A stretch of DNA of 64,000 bases from an uncultured Eubacteriales bacterium (GTDB lineage: Bacteria > Bacillota > Clostridia > Christensenellales > Borkfalkiaceae): NCBI GenBank assembly GCA_905209085.1, contig CAJLRM010000003.1, forward strand, positions 124,001 through 188,000. The letters are read 5' to 3'. The position numbers were made by a program, and so were the translations under genes. Numbering within the stretch: the stretch's first letter is position 1; every line of letters starts with the position of its first letter. Shown here piece after piece: positions 25,887 to 33,989 of the stretch. The notes below the pieces were generated by a model that saw nothing but the letters and a program-made list of their open reading frames with translations, ran no database searches and was not told where the DNA came from.

Positions 25887-25901
25887 AAAGGAGAATTTTT
25901 C

Positions 25902-26795
25902 ATGAAATTGGATAGGAAGAAATGCGCCTGCTTGGTTGCTTCCGTATTGGCTCTTTCCTGTACGTTTATCGTGCCCAAGATGTCCGCAAAAGCGGACGAG
26001 CCTCTGCCCGCGGAGGGCGTTGCGGCGGTTTCGGAAACCGAAATTCGCTATACAGGTCCCAGTGCAACGAATCGTTACGACGATAACGCGGCGACTTTTG
26101 CCAGCGATGTAGATGGTGAAAAAATTTATTATACGAATAGAGAGTACACTTACTACACGACTACCAACGGTGTGCCTTTGTATACGCCTAACGGAGCTTT
26201 AACTAATTCTTGCGGGGCAACAGGCGGAGCGATCATAGTGGGTTTTTATGATAAATATTATGAAAATCTGATTCCTGATTATACGGCATACTATCCTGCC
26301 ACCGGAAAATATAAAAACATAAATACCACGCCCGTAGATAATTTAATGGTTAACTTGTATACCTTAATGAGGACAAACGTCGACGATGTGGGCGTGAACG
26401 AATCGGATTGTTGCAGGGGGTTAAAAACGTACGTTACAAACAAAGGGTATTCTTTGAGTTATATTTCGATAAAGAACGGATCCGGTTTGAACATGACGGC
26501 TTGTCAGAATGCGTTTAACAACAATAAGCCTATTTTGCTTTTTTGCGATCAAGTTAGAGTAGCGCTTATTGGTGAAGCAACCGGATATGATAATGTAACT
26601 ACGTTTGGAATTGCAAATCAACATATCATGGTAGCCTATGGATATTACCAAATTAGATATTATAATGGAAATACTAATTTCAGAACGGATACCTATTTTG
26701 ATGTTGCTACTGGATTAGATGGAACTACTACGGGATGGGTAAATGTAGATTCTATCAATTGGTTAAACAACGGTTATATAGTCAGTATTTCTTAA
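25902..26795 (+). CDS. Secreted C39-like (papain-fold) cysteine peptidase domain protein
   Basis: A 297-residue exported protein. A Sec signal peptide covers residues 1-31, with likely cleavage after AKA. The mature part matches the C39-like family of clostridial surface or secreted proteins: nucleophile motif NSCGATGGAIIVGFYDKYY with Cys104, catalytic His241 in QHIMVAYGY, and an acidic residue at Asp267 in YFDVATG. All three catalytic positions are kept, so activity is plausible. There is no anchor, repeat or binding domain. AAAGGAGA precedes the ATG. It is sandwiched between a sigma factor and an anti-sigma-like gene, so it may be the effector or the signal processor of that system. Substrate unknown. 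Confidence 0.75.
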   Translation: MKLDRKKCACLVASVLALSCTFIVPKMSAKADEPLPAEGVAAVSETEIRYTGPSATNRYDDNAATFASDVDGEKIYYTNREYTYYTTTNGVPLYTPNGALTNSCGATGGAIIVGFYDKYYENLIPDYTAYYPATGKYKNINTTPVDNLMVNLYTLMRTNVDDVGVNESDCCRGLKTYVTNKGYSLSYISIKNGSGLNMTACQNAFNNNKPILLFCDQVRVALIGEATGYDNVTTFGIANQHIMVAYGYYQIRYYNGNTNFRTDTYFDVATGLDGTTTGWVNVDSINWLNNGYIVSIS

Positions 26796-26813
26796 AGAAA
26801 AGGACGGCAAACA

Positions 26814-27479
26814 ATGTCAAGAGAACGCAAGTTCCACAATTTGATAAAAAATCAGAATCGGGAAGAGAAAGACAGGTTGTGGGAAAAAATCGAGAAGGAA
26901 TTGGGCAATGAGAATATCACTGTCGTGGTGCCCAGAAAGAAAAAATTTCCTATGGGAAGATTTGTCGCAATCGCTTCTTCGTGTATTGTTGTGGTAACGG
27001 TTGCAGCCGTTACGATCTCTCATTTTTTGCCAAACGAAGAGGATGATACCCGTTATCGTACGCAAGCCGACTATGAAAAACTTTCAACAGATATTTCATT
27101 AAAGGAATATTCACAGGAGATTGGGAAAGAACTTTTATATTTTGATTGGTATAATTGTGTGGATTTATTAAAAGATACTATTTATCAATTAAACGATACA
27201 GGGGAAATTATTTGTTTTCAAGAAGATATGATTAATGGGGAAACGGGGCAATCCATTAGATTTTATGTTATAGATGACAAGACAAAGATTGACATACTTG
27301 AACCATATCATACTTTATGTTCTCAAAAAAGTCAAGTAAAGGATATACAAGTAAATTGGATTTCTAGTTTAAAAGAAGCTAACGCTTATTTTGAGTATAA
27401 TAACTATAATTATTATCTCACGGTGGACGCTCCCGAAAGTTCGGAAACAATTTTGGAACTGATAGGTACATTGTTTTAA
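26814..27479 (+). CDS. Single-pass membrane protein, candidate anti-sigma factor
   Basis: A 221-residue protein of type II-like layout: a charged cytosolic N-terminus of ~48 residues (LIKNQNREEKDRLWEKIEKE), one membrane helix at about 50-72 (VAIASSCIVVVTVAAVTIS), and an outer domain of ~150 residues. The outer domain ends in a YYLTVDAPESSETILELIG segment that resembles the DUF4367-type tails of Gram-positive anti-sigma proteins, though I cannot confirm the family. No zinc-finger is visible in the cytosolic part. It follows the peptidase gene by 18 bases. Its role as anti-sigma factor rests on topology and on linkage to the sigma gene. Confidence 0.6.
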   Translation: MSRERKFHNLIKNQNREEKDRLWEKIEKELGNENITVVVPRKKKFPMGRFVAIASSCIVVVTVAAVTISHFLPNEEDDTRYRTQADYEKLSTDISLKEYSQEIGKELLYFDWYNCVDLLKDTIYQLNDTGEIICFQEDMINGETGQSIRFYVIDDKTKIDILEPYHTLCSQKSQVKDIQVNWISSLKEANAYFEYNNYNYYLTVDAPESSETILELIGTLF

Positions 27480-27535
27480 AATTTAACAATTAAAGAGCTG
27501 GTAAATAGCCCGTTTTGCGGCTAAAAGCAGTCAAG

Positions 27536-27576
27536 AAAAAAAGTTGAAAAAATTTTTTCAACTTTTTTTGTTTTTT
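27536..27576 (+). terminator. Terminator of the sigma/peptidase cluster (17-bp perfect inverted repeat)
   Basis: Two 17-base arms, 27536-27552 and 27553-27569, are perfectly complementary (core AAAGTTGAAA / TTTCAACTTT), followed by GTTTTTT. It ends the cluster 57 bases after the last stop. The AT-only stem flanks could also fold on the minus strand. Confidence 0.75.
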
Positions 27577-27648
27577 AGTGGACGATTGGGCATTTTTAGC
27601 AGTATATATTTATGGTAAAATTAATACGGCTCTGTTTTGGGGGTGCTT

Positions 27649-27738
27649 ATGAAATTATATCACAAAAGAAAAACGATGAAAGGAGAAATAAACAAAACGA
27701 TTGCCCTCTGTATGGTGAAAGTTTTGTATAGGAGATAA
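27649..27738 (+). CDS. Possible 29-residue leader or small protein ahead of the WYL gene
   Basis: ATG at 27649 with GGGGGTG five bases upstream opens a 29-codon frame (MKLYHKRKTMKGEINK...) ending five bases before the WYL start. The product is basic with a short hydrophobic stretch near the end and resembles nothing I know. It may be translated for coupling to the regulator gene, or may be chance. Confidence 0.25.
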   Translation: MKLYHKRKTMKGEINKTIALCMVKVLYRR

Positions 27739-27743
27739 AAACG

Positions 27744-28721
27744 ATGACGAAGAAAAGTAATCAGAAAATCAAATTGCTATTGCTCTACGAACTGTTGTCC
27801 CGCTTGACGGACGAGGAACACGCGCTTTCGGCTCCCGAGATCATCCAACTGATGAAGGATGAGGACGTAACGGTCACTCGCAAAATTTTGATGAGCGATA
27901 TCGAACTTTTAAATTTGTATGGTTACGAGATCTGCACCTACAAAAAGAAAAGCTGGTACTACTACGTTCGCAGCGCAAAACTTGAACTTGAACAGGTATG
28001 GAAGTTGATAGACCTCGTTTCCGTATCCAATTTGGAAAGACGGCAGAAGAGCCTGCTTTTTGAAAAACTGGTTTCGATGGTAAACTGCGGCAAAGCGGAA
28101 TTGCTTGCGAAAAATATCGTCTATTCCAATACGAGTCCCATCGATAACTACATAATTTATAATATCGAAAAACTTGACGCGGCAATTTCCGCGCGCAAGA
28201 AAGTTTCTTTCACGTATTATACGCTCGACGAAAACAAGCGGAGAGTGTATCGCCGCGACGGAGAAAAGTTTGTCGTCAATCCTTTGTTGATTGTCTGCGA
28301 CAAATGCGAGTTCCGTCTTGTTTGCTATGACGAGCATCATAAAGGTCTTGTCTATTATCGGGTAGATAAAATGGACTGTGTGCGGATGGAGGAAACGCCC
28401 GTCGCCGTAAGCGCGGAGTACGCTGACTTTTCCGCCGAAACGTATCGCAAGAAAGGAATCCATATCCTGGCGGAAAAATCGGAGAACGTCGAACTCAAAT
28501 TTGACGCTAGTTTTTTGGAAGACGTGTTCGATAAATTCGGAGAGGAAATAGACATTTTGAAATCGGGCGAAAACGAGTATCGGACCACAGTCCGTATCAG
28601 AGCGGATTCCGCGTTTTTCGCTTGGGTGGTTTCTTCCCGCGGAAAAGTCACCGTGGAAGCACCGTCTGCCGTAAAAGAACGTTTTGACGAATTCGTGCAG
28701 GAAATTAAGAAACAATATTGA
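27744..28721 (+). CDS. WYL-domain transcriptional regulator
   Basis: A 325-residue regulator. An N-terminal winged HTH (residues ~1-75, with LSAPEIIQLMKDEDVTVTRK) is followed by a WYL ligand-binding domain (residues ~135-215, VSFTYYTLDENKRRVY through VNPLLIVCDKCEFRLVCYD) and a C-terminal WCX-like segment. WYL proteins commonly sense nucleic-acid or nucleotide ligands and often regulate accessory or defence loci. Here it stands alone behind the sigma/peptidase cluster. GGAGAT precedes the ATG. A weak stem (AAGCGCC/GGCGCTT, 28833-28867) may end its transcript. Confidence 0.85.
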   Translation: MTKKSNQKIKLLLLYELLSRLTDEEHALSAPEIIQLMKDEDVTVTRKILMSDIELLNLYGYEICTYKKKSWYYYVRSAKLELEQVWKLIDLVSVSNLERRQKSLLFEKLVSMVNCGKAELLAKNIVYSNTSPIDNYIIYNIEKLDAAISARKKVSFTYYTLDENKRRVYRRDGEKFVVNPLLIVCDKCEFRLVCYDEHHKGLVYYRVDKMDCVRMEETPVAVSAEYADFSAETYRKKGIHILAEKSENVELKFDASFLEDVFDKFGEEIDILKSGENEYRTTVRIRADSAFFAWVVSSRGKVTVEAPSAVKERFDEFVQEIKKQY

Positions 28722-29454
28722 TATAGTTTACAGAGCTGTCGAACGGAAGCGGGGGATTGACGCAAAATCGCGCCGCGTATTTTTGCGTACCCTTTCTTTC
28801 CGTCGCAGCGGATGCGGTTGCGCTCTACCCATAAGCGCCCGCCGTCAGATCTTCCGGGAAGGCGCTTTGTCATTTAGCCGGGCGGCATTTATGCGCTCTC
28901 CTTTTGTCTTTTGCGTTTAGGATTCGTCATGCTTTCAGGGAACGCTGCAATCGGCTCCCTTTATAGAACGTCGCGCTTTACTTCTTTGCGTATATACGCT
29001 TTTCGGCGGAAAAATTCAATACTTCCGCCTCGTTTCCTCTTTTAAGGCGTTTGTCTTTTTAAGAGCGGCGAATTTTTTATTTTGCTTATCCATTGGTATG
29101 TTTTTTTAAAGGTTCTCGGTATGGTATATGTCCCTCAAAGGCGCTGTCCCTTGGGGGGCATATACTTTTTAGCCGCCTGTTTAGACTCCGTTTTTGAAAG
29201 GGAAGAAGCCCTTTTTTGGCGGGAAAGAAAATCTCATTTTTTTCTTATGCTTTTATAAAGTATAAATGTATTATCGGTGAAACGAATTGACTTTATCAAA
29301 ATAATAAATTGAAATAATAGCTGAATACAAGAAAAATAAGAAAAAGCGTTAAAATACCGACAATTATATAAAAACTTGCTTAAAAAATAGTTATACCTGT
29401 TTTAATATATAAGTTATTTTTATGGATTTAACAAAAAAATATACTTTCAAACAC
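28722..29454. other. Long intergenic region with orphan hairpins, no gene seen
   Basis: About 730 bases. Contents seen: a weak stem at 28833-28867; a T-rich stretch at 29015-29110; a terminator-like hairpin at 29124-29170; and an AT-rich tract from 29220 that leads into the liv promoter. Open frames inside have no ribosome binding sites or family resemblance. Confidence 0.55.
29124..29170 (+). terminator. Orphan terminator-like hairpin
   Basis: GTATATGTCCC (29124-29134) pairs with GGGGCATATAC (29155-29165, one G-T pair), followed by TTTTT. It lies 400 bases past the WYL stop, too far to be that gene's usual terminator, so it may end an unseen small transcript. Confidence 0.5.
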
Positions 29455-29483
29455 TTGTCTTTTGAAAAAGAGTATAGTATAAT
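29455..29483 (+). promoter_or_regulatory. Promoter of the branched-chain amino acid transport operon
   Basis: TTGTCT (29455-29460), a 17-bp spacer and TATAAT (29478-29483). The predicted leader to livK is about 320 nt, long enough for the leader peptide and attenuator that follow. Confidence 0.8.
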
Positions 29484-29545
29484 AATAAGAAATAATTTCC
29501 AAGGCGCTCACTTAAAAAAAGAGCCGGAAACGAGGAGGGTAAACA

Positions 29546-29650
29546 ATGAAAGTCGTCGTAAAAGTAAATGTCGTATCGATTATGAATCCCGTCCTCGTTC
29601 TAGAGGCGGGTGCTGGCGGAAAAAATAAAGAACGGTTCTTCCGACTATAA
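29546..29650 (+). CDS. Val-rich leader peptide of the liv operon attenuator
   Basis: A 34-codon frame with a strong AGGAGGG site six bases before the ATG. It begins MKVVVKVNVVSIMNPVLVL, so 11 of the first 19 residues are Val, Leu or Ile (8 Val). It ends in a polar tail (GGKNKERFFRL). Its stop lies within the first arm-loop of a downstream fold: CCGAC (29641-29645) can pair with GTCGG (29655-29659), while TCGGC (29656-29660) can instead pair with GCCGA (29666-29670). A terminator follows at 29731. This is the layout of ribosome-mediated attenuation, where stalling at Val codons would change the RNA fold. Regulation is inferred from layout. Confidence 0.75.
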   Translation: MKVVVKVNVVSIMNPVLVLEAGAGGKNKERFFRL

Positions 29651-29730
29651 ATAAGTCGGCGGGGAGCCGATATTTTCGGAATTTCAAATCGGAATTTCCG
29701 GAGTTATTCTATTATATTTTTTCCGACAGT

Positions 29731-29775
29731 AAAGGGATTGTTGCAGTTAAAAGACACAACAATCTCTTTTCTTAT
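29731..29775 (+). terminator. Attenuator (intrinsic terminator) in the liv leader
   Basis: A 13-bp stem (AAAGGGATTGTTG / CAACAATCTCTTT, one G-T pair, loop of 13) followed by TCTT. It stands 80 bases after the leader peptide stop and 36 bases before livK, so it must be read through for transporter expression. Confidence 0.8.
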
Positions 29776-29810
29776 ACTCAAATAAAAATTTTTTAAGGAG
29801 ATATAAAATA

Positions 29811-30989
29811 ATGAAAAAGACATTCGCTAAATTTTTCTGCGCGGCATTGGCCGCGGTGGTGGGCACAGCGGGATTCGCCTCTTGCGGCGGCAGAAAAAAC
29901 GATTCCTTCTATATCGGCGCTTCGGGACCTTTGACGGGCGACGCGGCGGCATACGGCATCGCCGTTAAAAACGGCGCGGAAATGGCGGTGAGGGAAATTA
30001 ACGCCGCGGGCGGACTCAACGGAAAGAAATTCAAATTCGAGATGAAGGACGACGCGCACAACGCTACGAAGGTTTCGGGAAACTATACGGCGCTGTACGA
30101 ATCCGGAATGCAGGTGAGCCTTGCCTGCGTCACGAGTACCCCCTGCATCGAATTTAAAAATTACGCCAAAGAAGACAATCTTTTCTTCCTCACCCCTTCT
30201 GCGACCAACGACGACGTCACCAAGGACAGCGATAATGCCTATCAGATGTGCTTCACCGATTCCAAACAGGGCGAGCTTGCGGCGGAATATATTGCCGCCA
30301 ACGTTTCCAAAGATACGAAGATCGGGATTTTTTACAAATCCGACGACACGTATTCCAAGGGCATTTATGACAACTTTATCGCCGCGCTGGGCACGAATCA
30401 CGGCTATACGATTGCCACGGCGAGCTTTACGGACAACGATCAAAGCTATACGACGCAGATAGACAACACGCTCAAAGACAGTACGTTCATCTTTATGCCG
30501 ATTTACTATGCGGAAGCATCGAAATTTATGACGCAGGCAAAGGGGAAACTCGCCAACGACGCCGTCTATTTCGGCTGCGACGGATTCGACGGCATAGACG
30601 CTATCTCGGGATTCGATATTTCGACGATCCCGCAGGAAATTTCCTATCTTTCCCACTTCAACGCCACTTCCGAAAACGAGAAGGTGCAGCATTTCGTCAC
30701 CGAATACGCCAAACAGTATGAAAAGAGATACCTGACGCAATTCGCCGCTGCCGCATACGACTGCGTGTATGCAATCTATGACGCGATGAAGTCTTACGAA
30801 GCGGGCGGCACGGAAATCGCTCTCGACATCTCTCCTTCTGCGCTCTGCGATATCCTCAAAGGAGTGTTTCAGTCGGACAGCTTTAAGTTCAGCGGCGTGA
30901 CGGGTACGGAAATCACCTGGCACGAAGACGGCACGGTCAATAAAGCTCCCGATAAATACATCGTCAAAGAGGCTGACTCGGCGGCTTAA
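29811..30989 (+). CDS. livK: Branched-chain amino acid ABC transporter substrate-binding lipoprotein
   Basis: A 392-residue surface lipoprotein with signal peptide and lipobox FASC (Cys25). The mature part is a type I periplasmic-binding fold of the LivJ/LivK family (IGASGPLTGDAAAYGIAVKN, GGLNGKKFKFEMKDDA, LTPSATNDDV). It delivers Leu/Ile/Val or related amino acids to the membrane complex. AAGGAG precedes the ATG. The leader peptide made of branched-chain residues supports this substrate class. Confidence 0.92.
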   Translation: MKKTFAKFFCAALAAVVGTAGFASCGGRKNDSFYIGASGPLTGDAAAYGIAVKNGAEMAVREINAAGGLNGKKFKFEMKDDAHNATKVSGNYTALYESGMQVSLACVTSTPCIEFKNYAKEDNLFFLTPSATNDDVTKDSDNAYQMCFTDSKQGELAAEYIAANVSKDTKIGIFYKSDDTYSKGIYDNFIAALGTNHGYTIATASFTDNDQSYTTQIDNTLKDSTFIFMPIYYAEASKFMTQAKGKLANDAVYFGCDGFDGIDAISGFDISTIPQEISYLSHFNATSENEKVQHFVTEYAKQYEKRYLTQFAAAAYDCVYAIYDAMKSYEAGGTEIALDISPSALCDILKGVFQSDSFKFSGVTGTEITWHEDGTVNKAPDKYIVKEADSAA

Positions 30990-31021
30990 AAACGCCGCAG
31001 CGACGAACGGATGGAAAAATC

Positions 31022-31052
31022 GCGGGGGACCCGCGCATAGAGCGGCCCCCGC
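31022..31052 (+). other. Hairpin between livK and livH
   Basis: A 7-bp GC stem (GCGGGGG / CCCCCGC) followed by six A, not T. It is not a plus-strand terminator. Such hairpins commonly protect the 3' end of the abundant binding-protein message. Confidence 0.5.
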
Positions 31053-31109
31053 AAAAAATCGATGAGGCGGGGAAAGGGAAGAGAAACGAGAAAGAGCGGA
31101 GGTTATAAA

Positions 31110-31988
31110 ATGATCGACATAATACGTGTTTTTATCAACGGACTCAGCCTTGGCGGAGTGTACGCGCTCATAGCGCTCGGCTATACGATGGTCTATGGCA
31201 TCGCAAAAATGCTGAACTTCGCCCACGGCGATATCATTATGGTGGGCGGATACACGATCGTCGTATGCCTCAACACCTTGGGATTTCATCCTTTGCTCTG
31301 CGTGCTGGGCGCTGTGGTCGTATGTGTCGCGGTGGGCGTCGTCATGGAAAAACTCGCCTATAAGCCCCTGCGCGGTTCTTCTCCGCTCTTTGTCCTCATC
31401 ACCGCCATCGGCGTCAGCTATCTGCTGCAAAGTCTGGCGCAGATCATTTTCGGCTCGGGCGGCAGCATGGTAGTGCTGGCGGATTGGGGCACCGTTTCTT
31501 TGGGCGGTTTGGTCATCAACGTTTATACGCTCGTCACTCTCGTCGTAGCCATCGTCATTATGGTCGCGCTGACGCTGTTCATCAATAAGACGAGAACGGG
31601 AAAGGCGATGCTCGCGGTGTCCGAGGACAGGGACGCGGCGCTCCTGATGGGAATCGACGTCAATAAAATCATCTCCGTTACGTTCGCCGTAGGAGCGGCG
31701 CTCGCGGCGATTGCGGGCGCGTTCTATATCCTCGAAACGCGCAGCGTATCTCCCACGCTCGGTTCTCTGCCCGGCATCAAGGCGTTCACCGCCGCCGTCA
31801 TCGGCGGCATAGGCTCCGTTTCGGGCGCGATGTTCGGCGGCTTGCTGCTCGGCGTCATCGAGTGCGCGTGCAACGCGGTCCCCGGGCTTTCCAATTATAC
31901 CGTGGCAATAGAATTCGGCTTGCTGATCGTGATTCTGCTCGTGAAACCCACGGGATTGCTCGGCAAGAAAAAGAGCGAGAAGGTGTGA
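31110..31988 (+). CDS. livH: Branched-chain amino acid ABC transporter permease LivH
   Basis: A 292-residue permease with about eight membrane helices. The family start (GLSLGGVYALIALGYTMVYG) and the LNFAHGDIIMVGGY segment are diagnostic, and the EAA-like loop appears around DRDAALLMGIDVNKI. The start at 31110 has GGAGGT seven bases upstream; the frame is open 16 codons further but without a site. The stop shares a base with the next start (TGATG). Confidence 0.95.
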   Translation: MIDIIRVFINGLSLGGVYALIALGYTMVYGIAKMLNFAHGDIIMVGGYTIVVCLNTLGFHPLLCVLGAVVVCVAVGVVMEKLAYKPLRGSSPLFVLITAIGVSYLLQSLAQIIFGSGGSMVVLADWGTVSLGGLVINVYTLVTLVVAIVIMVALTLFINKTRTGKAMLAVSEDRDAALLMGIDVNKIISVTFAVGAALAAIAGAFYILETRSVSPTLGSLPGIKAFTAAVIGGIGSVSGAMFGGLLLGVIECACNAVPGLSNYTVAIEFGLLIVILLVKPTGLLGKKKSEKV

Positions 31989-33988
31989 TGATGACGGAAG
32001 CGATCAAAGAAAAAAAGAACGGCTTAACCGCTTATTTGAAAAATATAAAATCCACTTTCCGCGTAAAGAGCTGCATCAATTACATGGTGGTGGCGGGGGC
32101 GGGAATTCTCTTTGCCGTCCTGTCCCTCACCGATCAGTTGCAGCGCTCGGATCAGCTCCTTTTGGAAAAGATAACGTACAGCGTCATCCTCGCGCTTTCT
32201 CTCAATCTCGTAGTCGGTTTCCTCGGCGAGCTTTCCTTGGGACACGCGGCGTTTATGGGGCTGGGCGCCTATATCGGCTGCTATATGCAGCACTATGTCT
32301 ATACGGGACTGACCTCCGCCTCCCCCTTCGTATCCCTTCTCTTGACGATGCTGATCGGCGGCTTGGTGGCGGCGGTGTTCGGATTTATCGTCGGTCTGCC
32401 CGCGCTCCGATTGAAAGGGGACTATCTCGCCATCGTCACCCTCGCGTTCGGAGAGATCGTCAAGACGATCTTCCAAAACTCCGAAACGTTCGGCGGCGCG
32501 ATCGGTCTTCAAGTAAAGCGCTATCCCTTGGATTATTTGTTCATGGTCGGCTTTGCGATGGTGCTGGTGACGATGTTCGTGGTGCAGAATCTCGTGAGAA
32601 GCAAGCAGGGCAGGGCGATCACCGCCATCCGCGACGACGAAATCGCCGCCCGCGCCATGGGCGTCAACGTCACCTATTATAAACTGAGCGTATTCGTTAT
32701 CGCCGCGTTTTTCGCCGGCGTGGCGGGCGTCCTGTTCGGCAACTCCCAAAACGTTTTCAAGAGCAATACTTTCGATTATAATTATTCCATCAATATCCTC
32801 GTGATGGTCGTGCTCGGCGGAATGGGAAGCATCAACGGCTCCATCATTGCCGCGGTGCTCGTTTCGTGGATAAACACCGAGCTTTCCAAATATCTCTCGG
32901 GCGACCTCGCCGCCCTGCAAAACGTCATCTATGCGTTCGTCCTCATCGGCATCGTCATCTTTAAAAACAGCCCTAAACTCAAAAAGTTCAGAGATAAATA
33001 CAATTTCGCCGCGTTCGGAAAATGGATTGCCGGGAAAATGGCGGCGCGAAAAGCCAAGCGCGGCGGCGGGAAAGAGGCGGCGGAAAACTCTCTGCCGCAG
33101 GAAGACGGCTTCGACGACGCCGCGGACGAATCGGGAGAAACGCCCGCGCTTTTCGCGGCAAAGGAGTCCGTCTGCGCGTGCGAAGAACGGGCGGAAAATA
33201 CGGAGGACTGCGCGGACGGAAAATATATGCTCGAAACGAAATCGCTGAGCATCTCTTTCGGCGGACTGAGCGCCGTCAAGGATTTTAGTCTGCAAATCAA
33301 AAAACACGAGCTTTACGGCCTGATCGGACCAAACGGAGCGGGAAAAACGACGGTGTTCAACCTGCTCACGGGCGTGTATAAACCCACTTCGGGGGAATTT
33401 TTCCTGAACGGAAAATCCCTTCTCGGCAAGGGGCAGGCGGCAATCAATCGCGCGGGGATCGCCAGAACGTTCCAGAATATCCGTATTTTCAACGATATGA
33501 CGGTGATCCGCAACGTCATGGTGGGATTGGAAAATAATCCGCTCTATAAATGTTCGCTCTTTTCCAGCGTTTTTCGCACGCCGAGATATTATGAAACGGT
33601 GATTGCGATGAGGAAAAAGGCAAAGGAGCTTCTGCGGGTGTTCTCTCTCGAAGAGGAACGCAATCAGATGGCGCGCAATCTCCCCTACGGAAAACAACGC
33701 AAATTGGAAATCGCGCGGGCGCTCGCCACCAATCCCAAACTCCTGCTCCTCGACGAGCCCGCCGCAGGCATGAATCCTTACGAAACGCGGGAACTGATGG
33801 AAACAATCAGGCTGGTGCGGGATAAATTCGGCGTCACCATACTCCTCATCGAACACGACATGAAACTGGTTTCGGGCATCTGCGATCGCGTGACGGTGCT
33901 GAATTTCGGCGTCACGCTGGCGCAGGGAGAAACGAAAGAGGTGCTCAAAGCGCCCGAGGTCGTCGCGGCTTATTTGGGAGGTGAATAA
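31988..33988 (+). CDS. Fused branched-chain amino acid permease and ATPase (LivM-LivG)
   Basis: A single 666-residue polypeptide. Residues ~1-355 are a LivM permease (LVVGFLGELSLGHAAFMGLG, GRAITAIRDDEIAARAMGVN). A charged linker of ~60 residues follows. Residues ~420-666 are a LivG-type ATPase with Walker A GPNGAGKTT, Q-loop FQNIRIF, and Walker B LLLLDEPAAGMNP. The ABC signature reads NLPYGKQRKLEIARAL, where YGKQ stands for the usual LSGGQ-like motif, as in other LivG proteins. No stop or frameshift separates the halves, so the fusion is real in this sequence. The start overlaps the livH stop (TGATG); ATG 31991 is a possible alternative. Confidence 0.92.
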   Translation: MMTEAIKEKKNGLTAYLKNIKSTFRVKSCINYMVVAGAGILFAVLSLTDQLQRSDQLLLEKITYSVILALSLNLVVGFLGELSLGHAAFMGLGAYIGCYMQHYVYTGLTSASPFVSLLLTMLIGGLVAAVFGFIVGLPALRLKGDYLAIVTLAFGEIVKTIFQNSETFGGAIGLQVKRYPLDYLFMVGFAMVLVTMFVVQNLVRSKQGRAITAIRDDEIAARAMGVNVTYYKLSVFVIAAFFAGVAGVLFGNSQNVFKSNTFDYNYSINILVMVVLGGMGSINGSIIAAVLVSWINTELSKYLSGDLAALQNVIYAFVLIGIVIFKNSPKLKKFRDKYNFAAFGKWIAGKMAARKAKRGGGKEAAENSLPQEDGFDDAADESGETPALFAAKESVCACEERAENTEDCADGKYMLETKSLSISFGGLSAVKDFSLQIKKHELYGLIGPNGAGKTTVFNLLTGVYKPTSGEFFLNGKSLLGKGQAAINRAGIARTFQNIRIFNDMTVIRNVMVGLENNPLYKCSLFSSVFRTPRYYETVIAMRKKAKELLRVFSLEEERNQMARNLPYGKQRKLEIARALATNPKLLLLDEPAAGMNPYETRELMETIRLVRDKFGVTILLIEHDMKLVSGICDRVTVLNFGVTLAQGETKEVLKAPEVVAAYLGGE

Positions 33989-33989
33989 A

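Noticed and set aside
28684..28920. 78-codon frame after the WYL gene
   Set aside because: No ribosome binding site and an Arg/Cys/Phe-rich product without resemblance to any family.
29422..29628. 68-codon frame overlapping the liv promoter and leader peptide
   Set aside because: Its start lies upstream of the -35 box and it has no ribosome binding site, whereas the 34-codon frame at 29546 has a strong one.
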